NCBI GenBank assembly: GCA_947631565.1
Contig: CANRLV010000003.1
Location: 1 to 64,000 of the forward strand
From: an uncultured Gemmiger sp.
Lineage (GTDB): Bacteria; Bacillota; Clostridia; Oscillospirales; Ruminococcaceae
Direction: 5' to 3'
Length of the DNA stretch: 64,000 nucleotides
Shown here: piece after piece, positions 8,809-17,893 of the stretch
Position numbering within the stretch: the first letter of the stretch is position 1
How the letters are laid out: every line of letters starts with the position of its first letter
Translations under genes and position numbers: made by a program
Notes under the pieces: model-generated
The model's input: the letters and a program-made list of their open reading frames with translations, nothing else
Database searches by the model: none
Told to the model about the DNA's origin: nothing

Positions 8809-9765
8809 TCAGTCATAGCTGGTCACCAGCCCGGCCAACAGGCCGGTGTCGGCCTGATAGCGGGCGATGACGGCGGCGAAATCCTCCATCGTGGTGTCGG
8901 CAAAACTAAAGTGGATGCCATCCGGCTCAAAATCGGCGGCCGGGTAGCGGTACACGTTGGTAAAATAGGCGCTGTACTGCTCATACAGCCCCTGCGCGCG
9001 GAACGCCTGCTCCAGCGCGGCCAACGTTTGGCTGCGCCCGTCGGTGTCCGACAGCGGCGCGCACAGCAGGTGGAAATCCGCCCCGTGCGCGTCGCACAGG
9101 GTCTGGATGTAGCGCAGGCTGTCCACGGAAAGGGGCGGCAGCGGTCCGGCCGGGGGCTCCGGCACACGCCGGGCGACCGCCTGCAGCGTCAGCTTCTTGA
9201 CCAAAGGCGAGGCCTCGGTCAGGCGTGCCAGCGCGGGGTGCATGAGCCAGCCGTAGGCGGCGTGCAGCTCCTCGCGCGCCGCCGCGCTGAAGGCGGGCAG
9301 CAGGCCGGTCAGCGTGAAGGGAACGGCCACATACTGGTAGCCGTGGCGGCCGTCAAAGCCGCGGGCAAAGGTCTCGGGAACGACCACCAGATACACGTCC
9401 GCGGCGTCGGGATGGTTTTGCAAAAACTGCTGTACCAGCACGCTGTAGCCGGCCAACGTGACGGCGGCGTTGCTGCCGTCGATGCGGTAGGCGGTGTTGC
9501 ACAGCGAGAAGGGGTCAAACACCTGCGCGCACACGCTGTCGCCGACGATCAGCGCCGTCGCCCCGTCCTGCGCCTGCACGTTGGCGATGTGCGGCAGGAC
9601 CTCCTCGGCCGCCGCCGAGGTCACATACCCGGCGCTGTCCGTCAGGACCAGCAGCGGGGTGCGCAGCGGTTCTTTGGCCGAAAGCAGCAGGACCCCGCCA
9701 AACAGCAGCAGCACGGTCAGGCAGAACGCGGCGATGCGCAGCAAAAAACGCGGCAAAGGCTCCAC
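8809..9765 (-). CDS. membrane-anchored SGNH/DHHW-like protein, partner of MBOAT acyltransferase
   Basis: N-terminal TM; 'ALIVGDSVCAQVFDP' GDS-like motif; late 'DGIHFSF' motif; 5 bp from the MBOAT gene. Confidence 0.65.
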   Translation of the reverse strand: MEPLPRFLLRIAAFCLTVLLLFGGVLLLSAKEPLRTPLLVLTDSAGYVTSAAAEEVLPHIANVQAQDGATALIVGDSVCAQVFDPFSLCNTAYRIDGSNAAVTLAGYSVLVQQFLQNHPDAADVYLVVVPETFARGFDGRHGYQYVAVPFTLTGLLPAFSAAAREELHAAYGWLMHPALARLTEASPLVKKLTLQAVARRVPEPPAGPLPPLSVDSLRYIQTLCDAHGADFHLLCAPLSDTDGRSQTLAALEQAFRAQGLYEQYSAYFTNVYRYPAADFEPDGIHFSFADTTMEDFAAVIARYQADTGLLAGLVTSYD

Positions 9766-9770
9766 CCCCC

Positions 9771-11177
9771 CTAAAACTGTGCGTAGTAAAACGCGGCGGC
9801 GTTGCCGCCCACCGCACGGCAGGCAAACAGCAGCACCAGCACCGCCAGCCCGGCCAGCCCGGCAAAGCGCACGGCGCCCGGCAGCGCGCGCAGGGCACGG
9901 GCCGGGTCACGGCCGGCGCCCTCCTCCCGTTCGGCAAACAGCGCCCAGGCCCCGGCCGCCGCCCATGCGGCCAGCACGGCGGCCCATTCGGTCCTGGCAA
10001 GGCCAAGGGTGAGCAGCGTGCCGTCAAACAGCGCGGCGGGTGCGAACGCCGTCAGGATGCGGCCCAGGATGGCAAAGGCCGCCGCCAGGCCCGGGGCACG
10101 GAAGAACAGCCATGCCAGGTCCACCAGCACGAACACGCCGAGCCGCCGCAGCCAGCGCCGCTTTGGCGCCGTGGCGGGCAGCAGGTCCGCCGCGATCTGG
10201 TACACGCCATGCAGCAGCCCCCAAAACAGGAACTGCAGGCCGGTGCCGTGCCACAGCCCGCTGACAAGGAAGGTGAGCACCAGATTGCGCCAGCGGCGCG
10301 CGCGGCCCTGCCGGCTGCCGCCCAGCGGGATGTAGATATACCGCTGCAGCCAGCCGGACAGCGATATGTGCCAGCGCCGCCAGAAATCCCGCAGGCTCAC
10401 CGCCAGATAGGGGCGGGCGAAATTGCGCTCCAGCCGGATGCCCAGCACGGCCGCGGCGCCGACAGCGATGTGGCTGTAGCCGGCGAAATCATAATACAGG
10501 CTGAACGCGTACAGCACGGTGGCCAACGCCAGCACACAGCCCGGCTGCTGTGCGTAGCTGCCGTAGGCGCCGTCGACAAAAACACGCAGCGTATCGGCCA
10601 GAATCAGCTTTTCGGCATAGCCGCACAGCATGGTGACGAACCCCGCCTGCAGCTGCTGCGCCTGTGGCCGGGCACCGCCGTCCAGCAGCGCGTCCAGCTG
10701 GGGAGCGAACGCGTCATAGCGGCCGATGGGGCCGCTGAGCAAACGCGGGAAAAAGGTCGTGTACAGCGCGTAGCGCAGCAGATTTTTTTGCGCCGGGATG
10801 CGGCCCCCGTACACATCCGCCAGGTAGCCGGCCGCCTGCAGCGCATAGAAGGCGAGCCCGACCGCCGGCACCGGCGAGAAGGCCGGCGCCGCCGCCAGCA
10901 GCTTGCGGGCGAACAGCCAGCCGGCGCTGCCGGCCAGCCCCAGCACGAGCCATGCCCGCCGCCGGCCGGGCGCGGCGGCACGCTCCACCTGCAAAGCGCA
11001 CAGCCAGGTCAGCAGCGTCACCCCGCACAGCGCCGCCAATGAGGCCAGCCCGAAGCTGGCCATGTACAGCACATCGGCCGCCAGCAGCACCCACGCGCGC
11101 AAGGAGCACGGCGCCAGCCAGAACAAAAAGGCTGCCGCCGCAAAAAAGAACAGGAACCCCCACGAGACAAACGACAT
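9771..11177 (-). CDS. MBOAT family O-acyltransferase (AlgI/DltB-like)
   Basis: MSFVSWGFLFFFAAAAFLFWL...FFPRLLSGPIGRYDAFAPQL...RDFWRRWHISLSGWLQRYIYIPLGG...LWHGTGLQFLFWGLLHG; start chosen at 11177. Confidence 0.92.
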   Translation of the reverse strand: MSFVSWGFLFFFAAAAFLFWLAPCSLRAWVLLAADVLYMASFGLASLAALCGVTLLTWLCALQVERAAAPGRRRAWLVLGLAGSAGWLFARKLLAAAPAFSPVPAVGLAFYALQAAGYLADVYGGRIPAQKNLLRYALYTTFFPRLLSGPIGRYDAFAPQLDALLDGGARPQAQQLQAGFVTMLCGYAEKLILADTLRVFVDGAYGSYAQQPGCVLALATVLYAFSLYYDFAGYSHIAVGAAAVLGIRLERNFARPYLAVSLRDFWRRWHISLSGWLQRYIYIPLGGSRQGRARRWRNLVLTFLVSGLWHGTGLQFLFWGLLHGVYQIAADLLPATAPKRRWLRRLGVFVLVDLAWLFFRAPGLAAAFAILGRILTAFAPAALFDGTLLTLGLARTEWAAVLAAWAAAGAWALFAEREEGAGRDPARALRALPGAVRFAGLAGLAVLVLLFACRAVGGNAAAFYYAQF

Positions 11178-11287
11178 GGTAGCGTTATCCTTTACACAAA
11201 ACGGGCCCGCCGCAGCGGGCGCCACAAGCATTACCGCCGTACAGTATACCACATTCCGCCGCCGAATACCATAGCGCGGCGGCAAAA

Positions 11288-11335
11288 AGTGCGGTGCCGC
11301 CGGTCCCCCCGGCGGCACCGCACCGCATTTTTATC
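11288..11335 (-). terminator. intrinsic terminator downstream of pdp
   Basis: Perfect GGTGCCGCCGG/CCGGCGGCACC stem; minus-strand T tract (GCACTTTTTG). Confidence 0.75.
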
Positions 11336-12656
11336 AGAAGGTCTCGACGCCGTCGGCGGTGACGCGCGCATAGATCAGCGGCGGCTCGGCCGGTTTTTCC
11401 GGCCCGATGACAAGGCCGGAACGGTAGGTCTCCTCGGCGACCGGGAACAGCCCCGGGTCGCTGGCATGGAAGGTGGCCAGGCTCTCCCCTGCCCTGACCG
11501 CGTCGCCGAGCTTTTTGTGCAGGACGATGCCGGCGGCCGGGTCGATGGTGTCCTCCTTGGTCAGGCGGCCGGCGCCCAGGCTCACGCTGGCCGCGCCGAT
11601 GCGCTCGACGTTGTTTTCGACGATGTACCCGTCGGCGGGGGCGGTCAGCTCGTAGCTGTACGCCGCCTGCGGAAGTTTGGCCGGGTCCTTGAGGGCCGCG
11701 ACGTCGCCGCCCTGGGCGGCGAACATCTGGCAGCATTTCTCGAACGCCGAGCCGTCGTCGATGGTTTTTTGCGCCAGCGCGCGGCATTCGGCCAGCGTGC
11801 CCTTACCGGCCAGCACCAGCATATTGGCGGCCAGCTGCAAGCAGACCTCGGTCAGGTCGGCCGGGGCGCGGCCCTGCAGCACGGCCATGCTCTCGGCCAC
11901 CTCGAGCGCGTTGCCGATGTTGTGGCCCAAGGGCTTGTCCATATCGGTGATGATCGCCGCCACCCTGCGCCCGTTGGCCGTGCCGATGGCCACCATCTGG
12001 CGGGCCAGCTCGACGGCGTCGGGCAGGTTTTGCATAAAAGCGCCGGAGCCCATCGTCACATCGAGCAAAATGGCGTCGGAGCCGGCAGCCAGCTTTTTAC
12101 TCATGATGGAGGAGGCGATCAGCGGCAGGCAGCCAACGGTGGCGGTGACATCACGCAGTGCATACAGCTTTTTGTCGGCCACGGCGATGTGCCCGCTCTG
12201 GCCGATGACCGCCAGCCCGATGCGGTTGACCTGGGCGAAAAACTGCTCCTGTGTCATCTCGGTGCGGGTGCCGGGCACGGCCTCCATCTTGTCGATGGTG
12301 CCGCCAGTATGGCCGAGGCCCCGGCCGCTCATCTTGGCCACCTTGACCCCGCACGCCGCCACGATGGGCGTGATGACGAGGGTGGTCTTGTCACCCACAC
12401 CGCCGGTGGAGTGCTTGTCGGCCTTGACGCCGGCAATGGCGGACAGGTCCACCATGTCGCCGCTGTGGGCCATGACGTCGGTCAGGGTGGCGGTCTCTTC
12501 ATCGGTCATGCCGCGCAGGTAGATGGCCATGAGCAGGGCGCTCATCTGGTAGTCGGGCACGGTGCCCGCCACATAGCCGCCGATGGCAAATTCCAGCTCG
12601 GCGCGGCTCAAAACGCCGCCGTCGCGCTTTTTGGCGATGATATCGTACATTCGCAT
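11334..12656 (-). CDS. pdp: pyrimidine-nucleoside phosphorylase
   Basis: MRMYDIIAKKRDGGVLSRAELEF...VKADKHSTGGVGDKTTLV...MSGRGLGHTGGTIDKMEAVPG. Confidence 0.95.
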   Translation of the reverse strand: MRMYDIIAKKRDGGVLSRAELEFAIGGYVAGTVPDYQMSALLMAIYLRGMTDEETATLTDVMAHSGDMVDLSAIAGVKADKHSTGGVGDKTTLVITPIVAACGVKVAKMSGRGLGHTGGTIDKMEAVPGTRTEMTQEQFFAQVNRIGLAVIGQSGHIAVADKKLYALRDVTATVGCLPLIASSIMSKKLAAGSDAILLDVTMGSGAFMQNLPDAVELARQMVAIGTANGRRVAAIITDMDKPLGHNIGNALEVAESMAVLQGRAPADLTEVCLQLAANMLVLAGKGTLAECRALAQKTIDDGSAFEKCCQMFAAQGGDVAALKDPAKLPQAAYSYELTAPADGYIVENNVERIGAASVSLGAGRLTKEDTIDPAAGIVLHKKLGDAVRAGESLATFHASDPGLFPVAEETYRSGLVIGPEKPAEPPLIYARVTADGVETF

Positions 12657-12735
12657 GGCTGTTCTCCTGTTTTGTAAGCAGGCCGGGGCGGCCGCTGTGC
12701 GGCCGCCCCGGCGTATGGGTTTTGCAAATGCGCCT

Positions 12736-13674
12736 TTAACGGCTGCCCTTGTCGTAGGGGATGCCCTCGGCCTTGGGGGCGCGGGAGTTCTGCGAGGTGA
12801 AGGCCAGCACCACCAGCGAGACGATGTAGGGCATCATGTTGTAGACGGTGCCGGGGATGTTGAGCGCGTAGAGGAAGCCGATGCCGAAGTACACGTTGGA
12901 CAGCGCCCGGAACAGCCCGAACAGCAGCGCCGCCAGGGCGATGCGCTGGGGCTTCCACTGGCCGAAGATCATGACGGCCAGCGCCAGGAAGCCGAAGCCG
13001 GCGACGCCGTTCTCGAACTTCCACTCCGACACGCCGGCGAGGATGTAGCAGATGCCGCCAAGGCCCCCGTACACGCCGGAGATGAGCACGCCGGCCCAGC
13101 GCATCTTGTACACGTTGATGCCGACGGAATCGGCCGCCTGCGGGTGTTCACCGCAGGCCATCAGGCGCAGGCCGAACTTGGTCTTGTACAGCACCACATA
13201 GGCGACGATGAGCGCGATGACGGCGATGAGCATGAACCAGTTGAATTCAAAGCGGCCGATGGTGATGATGAAGCTGCTCTTGGGCCCGCCGTACTGGATG
13301 ACCGAGGACACGTCGTCGGGGTTGACGGCGGTGTTCATCGCCTTGACAAAGACGGTGGCGGCTGCCGTGGCCAGCATATTCATGGCCGTGCCGACGATGG
13401 TCTGGTCGGCCTTGAAGTTGATGCAGGCCACGCCCAGCAGGCAGGAATAGCCCATGCCGAAGAGGATGGCGCCCAGCAGCACGGCCGGCACCATGAGGAT
13501 GGCCGGCAGCCCGGGCCAGAAGCGCATGACCAGCGCACCGCCCAAGGAGCCCAACACCATGATGCCCTCAAGGCCCAGGTTGATGACGCCGGAATGCTCG
13601 GCAAAGCAGCCACCCAGGGCGACCAGCAACAGCACCGAGGAGAAGATGAGTGTGTATTGCAGCAGCAGCAACAT
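12736..13674 (-). CDS. ABC transporter permease, nucleoside (NupQ/YufQ-like)
   Basis: Multi-TM BPD_transp_2-type permease; 'GLEGIMVLGSLGGALV'; operon context with BMP protein. Confidence 0.88.
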   Translation of the reverse strand: MLLLLQYTLIFSSVLLLVALGGCFAEHSGVINLGLEGIMVLGSLGGALVMRFWPGLPAILMVPAVLLGAILFGMGYSCLLGVACINFKADQTIVGTAMNMLATAAATVFVKAMNTAVNPDDVSSVIQYGGPKSSFIITIGRFEFNWFMLIAVIALIVAYVVLYKTKFGLRLMACGEHPQAADSVGINVYKMRWAGVLISGVYGGLGGICYILAGVSEWKFENGVAGFGFLALAVMIFGQWKPQRIALAALLFGLFRALSNVYFGIGFLYALNIPGTVYNMMPYIVSLVVLAFTSQNSRAPKAEGIPYDKGSR

Positions 13675-14816
13675 TACGCCTCGCCTCCTTTCACGTTTTC
13701 CTCACCTGGCGCGGCCTTTGCCTTCCGGAGCTTTTTCTCCTCGCTCTTGGCCAGGCCGGTGTTGACGGCGTACTTGATAAAGAACACGAAGCCGCACAGG
13801 TAGATGATGATGGAGGAGATCAAATCAGAGATCTGCGAGGAGTACATCGTCAAATCGACGTAGGCGCCGCCGTTGGTGATGTGCTGGATAAAGTAGGAGG
13901 AGAGGATAGCGCCCAGCGGGTGCAGACCGCCCAAAAAGGCGGCGGCAATGCCGTTGAAGCCCATGCCCGGCACGCTGGACTGGGTGACGGACCACTGCTC
14001 GTAGTCGGTCTGGTAGAGGAAAGCCCCGGCCAGCGCGGCCAGCGCCCCGGCGATGATGAGCGTCAGGATGATGTTGCGTTTTTCGGCCATGCCGGCGTAC
14101 TTGGCGGCGTTCTTGTTGTTGCCGGTCGCCTTGAGCTCATAGCCGAGCTTGGTCTTGTTGAGCAGCACCAGGATGACGATGGCCAAAATGACCGCCAGCG
14201 GGATGGCGATGGTGATGTACTGGTTCCCGTTGAACAGCTTGTCCAGCCCGAAGGAGGGCAGGATGGCCTGCGGGGCGTCGCTGGCCAGGTGCAGCGTGTA
14301 GGGACTGGTGGGTTCCTTGACCTGCGAGAGCAGCATATTGGTCAGGTACAGCCCGATCCAGTTGAGCATGATGCCGGAGATGACCTCGTTGACGTTGCAG
14401 TAGGCCTTGAGCAGGCCGACCGCGGCGCCGAACACGGCCCCCGCCGCCACACTGAGCAGCAGGCAGGGCAGCCAGCCCCAGTGCAGCGCCAGCGCGCCGT
14501 ACAGGCACGCGCAGCTGCCGGCCACGAACTGCCCGGCCACGCCGATGTTGAACAGACCGACTTTATAGGCGAACAGCACGCTCAGCGAGCACATAAGCAG
14601 CGGCGCCGTCTTGACCAGCGTGTTGGCGAAGTTTTTCAGCCGCAGATTGGCGCGCGAGGAGTTCATGAAGTTTTTGATGACCGCCAGAATGGAATCCGCC
14701 GCGCCGGCCGGGTTGATGCACAGCAACACGATGTAGCCGAGCAAAAGCCCCAGCAGCACGCACAGCAGCGAGGCCAGCAGCGACTGCACGGCATCGTTTT
14801 TCAGTATCTTTTTCAT
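13674..14816 (-). CDS. ABC transporter permease, nucleoside (NupP/YufP-like)
   Basis: MKKILKNDAVQSLLASLLCVLLGLLLGYIVLLCINPAGA...GVAGQFVAGS; 1-nt overlap with next permease. Confidence 0.88.
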   Translation of the reverse strand: MKKILKNDAVQSLLASLLCVLLGLLLGYIVLLCINPAGAADSILAVIKNFMNSSRANLRLKNFANTLVKTAPLLMCSLSVLFAYKVGLFNIGVAGQFVAGSCACLYGALALHWGWLPCLLLSVAAGAVFGAAVGLLKAYCNVNEVISGIMLNWIGLYLTNMLLSQVKEPTSPYTLHLASDAPQAILPSFGLDKLFNGNQYITIAIPLAVILAIVILVLLNKTKLGYELKATGNNKNAAKYAGMAEKRNIILTLIIAGALAALAGAFLYQTDYEQWSVTQSSVPGMGFNGIAAAFLGGLHPLGAILSSYFIQHITNGGAYVDLTMYSSQISDLISSIIIYLCGFVFFIKYAVNTGLAKSEEKKLRKAKAAPGEENVKGGEA

Positions 14817-16348
14817 GCTTTCACCTCATCCCGTTTGGCGCCGGCCATATACAGGCCGAGCTCCTCCTGCGTGGTGGTCTTGGGGTCCAGCTCGCCGACG
14901 ATCTCGCCCTCGTACATGACGAGGATGCGGTCCGGCACGTCCATGACCTCGTCGAGCTCAAGGCTGACCAGCAGCACCGCCTTGCCGGCGTCGCGCTGGG
15001 CGACCAGCTGCTTGTGGATATACTCGATGGCGCCGACGTCCAGCCCGCGGGTGGGCTGCACGGCGACCAGCAGGTCGGGGTCCTTGTCGATCTCGCGGGC
15101 GATGATGGCCTTCTGCTGGTTGCCGCCGGACATCGAACGGGCGATGGTGATGGGCCCCTGGCCGGAACGCACGTCATACTGCTCGATGAGCTTGTTGGCG
15201 TAGTCACGGATGGGCTTGCGCTTCAAGAAGCCGAATTTGGAGACGAACTCCGGCTCAAAGTAGCGCTGCAAAACGAGGTTGTCCTCCAGCGTGTAGTCCA
15301 GCACCAGCCCGTGCTTGTGGCGGTCCTCGGGGATGTGGCTCATGCCGGAGGTCGAACGGGTGCGGATGGAGGCCCTGGTGATGTCCTTGCCGTTCAGGCG
15401 GATAGAGCCTTCCTTGAGTGGCTCAAGGCCGGTCAGGCCGTAGACGAGCTCGGTCTGGCCGTTGCCGTCGATGCCGGCGATGCAGACGATCTCGCCGCCG
15501 CGCACCTTGAAGCTGACGTTCTTGACCGCGTTGTTGGCGTGCACCTTGCTGGCCACCGTCATGCCCTGCACGTCCAAAATAACGTCGCCGGGCGTCGAGG
15601 GCTTTTTGTCGACATGGAAGCTGACATTGCGGCCCACCATCATGGCCGAGAGCTCCTCGGCCGTGGTGTCCTTGACGTCGACGGTGCCGATATACTTGCC
15701 CTTGCGCAGCACGCTGCAGCGGTCGGCCACGGCCATGATCTCGGCCAGCTTATGCGAGATGAACAGGATGCTCTTGCCCTCGGCGGCAAGGTTCTTCATG
15801 ATCTGGAGCAGCTCCTCGATCTCCTGCGGGGTGAGCACGGCGGTCGGCTCGTCAAAGATCAGAATCTCGTTGTCACGGTAGAGCATCTTCAAAATTTCGG
15901 TGCGCTGCTGCATACCGACCGTGATGTCCTCGATGATGGCGTCGGGGTCGACCATCAGGCCGTATTTCTCCGACAGGTCCATCACCTTTTTGCGCGCCTC
16001 GTCCTTTTGTAAAAAGCCCGCCTTGTTGGGCTCGACGCCCAGGATGATGTTGTCCAGCACCGAGAAGCACTCGACCAGTTTGAAGTGCTGGTGCACCATG
16101 CCGATGCCAAGGTCGTTGGCGTCGTTGGGGTCCCTGATATCGACCTTTTTGCCGTCCTTGCGGATCTCGCCCTCCTCGGGCTGGTACAGGCCGAACAGCA
16201 CGCTCATCAGCGTGGATTTGCCGGCGCCGTTCTCGCCCAGAAGCGCGTGGATCTCGCCTTTCTTCAGCTGCAAGGTGATATCGTCGTTGGCGATGATGCC
16301 CGGGAACCGCTTGGTGATGTGGAGCATCTCAATGGCGTAATTTTCCAA
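14813..16348 (-). CDS. ABC transporter ATP-binding protein, nucleoside (two ABC domains; NupO/YufO-like)
   Basis: ALLGENGAGKSTLMSVLFG, second domain 'SMSGGNQQKAIIAREI'; TTG start at 16348 (MENYAIEMLHITKRFPG) with AAGGAGG upstream. Confidence 0.93.
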   Translation of the reverse strand: MENYAIEMLHITKRFPGIIANDDITLQLKKGEIHALLGENGAGKSTLMSVLFGLYQPEEGEIRKDGKKVDIRDPNDANDLGIGMVHQHFKLVECFSVLDNIILGVEPNKAGFLQKDEARKKVMDLSEKYGLMVDPDAIIEDITVGMQQRTEILKMLYRDNEILIFDEPTAVLTPQEIEELLQIMKNLAAEGKSILFISHKLAEIMAVADRCSVLRKGKYIGTVDVKDTTAEELSAMMVGRNVSFHVDKKPSTPGDVILDVQGMTVASKVHANNAVKNVSFKVRGGEIVCIAGIDGNGQTELVYGLTGLEPLKEGSIRLNGKDITRASIRTRSTSGMSHIPEDRHKHGLVLDYTLEDNLVLQRYFEPEFVSKFGFLKRKPIRDYANKLIEQYDVRSGQGPITIARSMSGGNQQKAIIAREIDKDPDLLVAVQPTRGLDVGAIEYIHKQLVAQRDAGKAVLLVSLELDEVMDVPDRILVMYEGEIVGELDPKTTTQEELGLYMAGAKRDEVKA

Positions 16349-16474
16349 CCCTGCATTCCTCCTTTTTCTCCGTTTTTCACCGCCGCGCCCAGCGCCCGAC
16401 GGCGATAAATTTTCCTGTTTACCATTATAGCATACCTTTCGCAGGTTTTCAAAAAAAATTTCACTTTTTGGCAA

Positions 16475-16516
16475 AATTTTATGCAAAAGCTGCCGGGCGC
16501 TCACGCGCCCGGCAGC
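16475..16516 (-). terminator. terminator between bmp gene and ABC genes
   Basis: GCTGCCGGGCGC-GTGA-GCGCCCGGCAGC then TTTTGCATAAAATTTT on minus strand. Confidence 0.75.
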
Positions 16517-16534
16517 CGGTACAGGAACTTTTGC

Positions 16535-17725
16535 TTACTTCAAGTTGCCCTGATCGTTGACAGTGATGACGGTGGCGAAGTCCGCCGCAGCGCCGTCGGT
16601 GGCGTTGGAAACGGTGATGACGCCGTTGTACATATCGGCCACCAGCGCCTTGTAGTCATCCTCGGTGAAGCCGTCGGCCCACTGGGTGGTGCCCAGCTGG
16701 ACGTAGTTGGCCTCGGGGTCCTCAGAGACAAGGCCCAGGGTATCGATCTTGCCGCCGTACTCGCTGAACAGGCCGTTCTGCACAGCCGCCAGCAGCACCT
16801 GAACGGTGGGGGCCAGGCCCTTCATGGCGGAGGTGACGGTCATGCCGTCGCCGTAGGCGCCGTCGATGATGCCCTTCTGGTCCACGTCAACGCCGATGAC
16901 CTTGCCGTCGACTTTCTGGGCAGCCTCGGCCGCGGAGGTGTAGATGCCGCCGCCGCAGGCAAACACGATCTCGGTGCCGCCCTGGTACCAGGTGTCCATA
17001 ACGGCGGTGATGTCGGCGTCGCCGGAGAACTGGTTGCCGTAGGCGTAGTTGAGGGTCACGTCGGACAGGCCGAGCTCGGCGGCAGCGGCGTCAACGCCCT
17101 GCACGAAGCCGTAGCCGTAGCGCTGCACGGCGGGCACCGCCATGCCGCCCAGGAAGCCGATGCTCTTGTAGCCCAGCTTGACGGCCGCAACGCCGGCCAT
17201 GTAGCCGCAGAGCTCTTCCTGATAGGTGGCGCAGTAGAGATTGGCGGGCACGGTGAAGTCATCGCCCAGGTCGCCGGCGCCGACATCCAGCGCGATGAAG
17301 GTGATGTCGGGGTATTCCGGCGCGGTCTCCTTGACCGCATTGGCGAACGCGTAGCCGGGCATGACGATGGTGTTGTAGCCCTCGTCGATGGCCTGCTCGA
17401 TCATGGCGACGCGGTCAGCGTCGGAGTCAGAGGTAGGACGCTTGTAGATGAAGTCGATGCCGTTGGCCTCGGCATACGCCTTGCAGGCCTCGTAGGTGGT
17501 CTGGTTGAAGGACTGGTCGGTGATGTCGCCGTAGTCGGTGATCATCGCCACGGCCATGTCGCCCGCGGGGGCCGCCGCATCGGCCGCGTCGCCGGTATCG
17601 GCGGTGTCATTGGTGGCATCGGTGGGGGCGGAGGTGTCGGCGTCGCCGGTGTCCGCGGTGGAACCGCAGGCCGCCAGGCTCAGCATCATGGCCGCCGCCA
17701 GCATCAGGGAAAGCAGCTTTTTCAT
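16535..17725 (-). CDS. BMP/PnrA-like nucleoside-binding lipoprotein
   Basis: MKKLLSLMLAAAMMLSLAACGS lipobox; 'AMITDYGDITDQSFNQTTYEACKAYA' BMP family signature. Confidence 0.93.
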   Translation of the reverse strand: MKKLLSLMLAAAMMLSLAACGSTADTGDADTSAPTDATNDTADTGDAADAAAPAGDMAVAMITDYGDITDQSFNQTTYEACKAYAEANGIDFIYKRPTSDSDADRVAMIEQAIDEGYNTIVMPGYAFANAVKETAPEYPDITFIALDVGAGDLGDDFTVPANLYCATYQEELCGYMAGVAAVKLGYKSIGFLGGMAVPAVQRYGYGFVQGVDAAAAELGLSDVTLNYAYGNQFSGDADITAVMDTWYQGGTEIVFACGGGIYTSAAEAAQKVDGKVIGVDVDQKGIIDGAYGDGMTVTSAMKGLAPTVQVLLAAVQNGLFSEYGGKIDTLGLVSEDPEANYVQLGTTQWADGFTEDDYKALVADMYNGVITVSNATDGAAADFATVITVNDQGNLK

Positions 17726-17781
17726 GTTTGTTCTCCTTTTTCCGTTCATTCCGGGCAGGGCGTTCCTGTCCGAATACTACC

Positions 17782-17810
17782 ATTATAGTCGCTCCGCACA
17801 GGCTTTTCAA
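17782..17810 (-). promoter_or_regulatory. sigma-A promoter of bmp gene
   Basis: Minus strand TTGAAA-17 bp-TATAAT. Confidence 0.8.
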
Positions 17811-17850
17811 TGAGCAAAACGACGAAAAGGCTTACAAAAGCATAACAAAA

Positions 17851-17884
17851 TACTTCTGCCGCCCCGGGCCGGGGCGGCAGAAGA
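17851..17884 (-). terminator. terminator downstream of second BMP gene
   Basis: CTTCTGCCGCCCCG...CGGGGCGGCAGAAG then TATTTTGTT on minus strand. Confidence 0.7.
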
Positions 17885-17893
17885 GAGCCTGCT

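Noticed and set aside
12685-12716. GC-rich hairpin GGCCGGGGCGGCCGC...GCGGCCGCCCCGGC as a terminator before pdp
   Set aside because: Good stem but no clear T tract on the minus strand; could be an mRNA-stabilising hairpin, not called.
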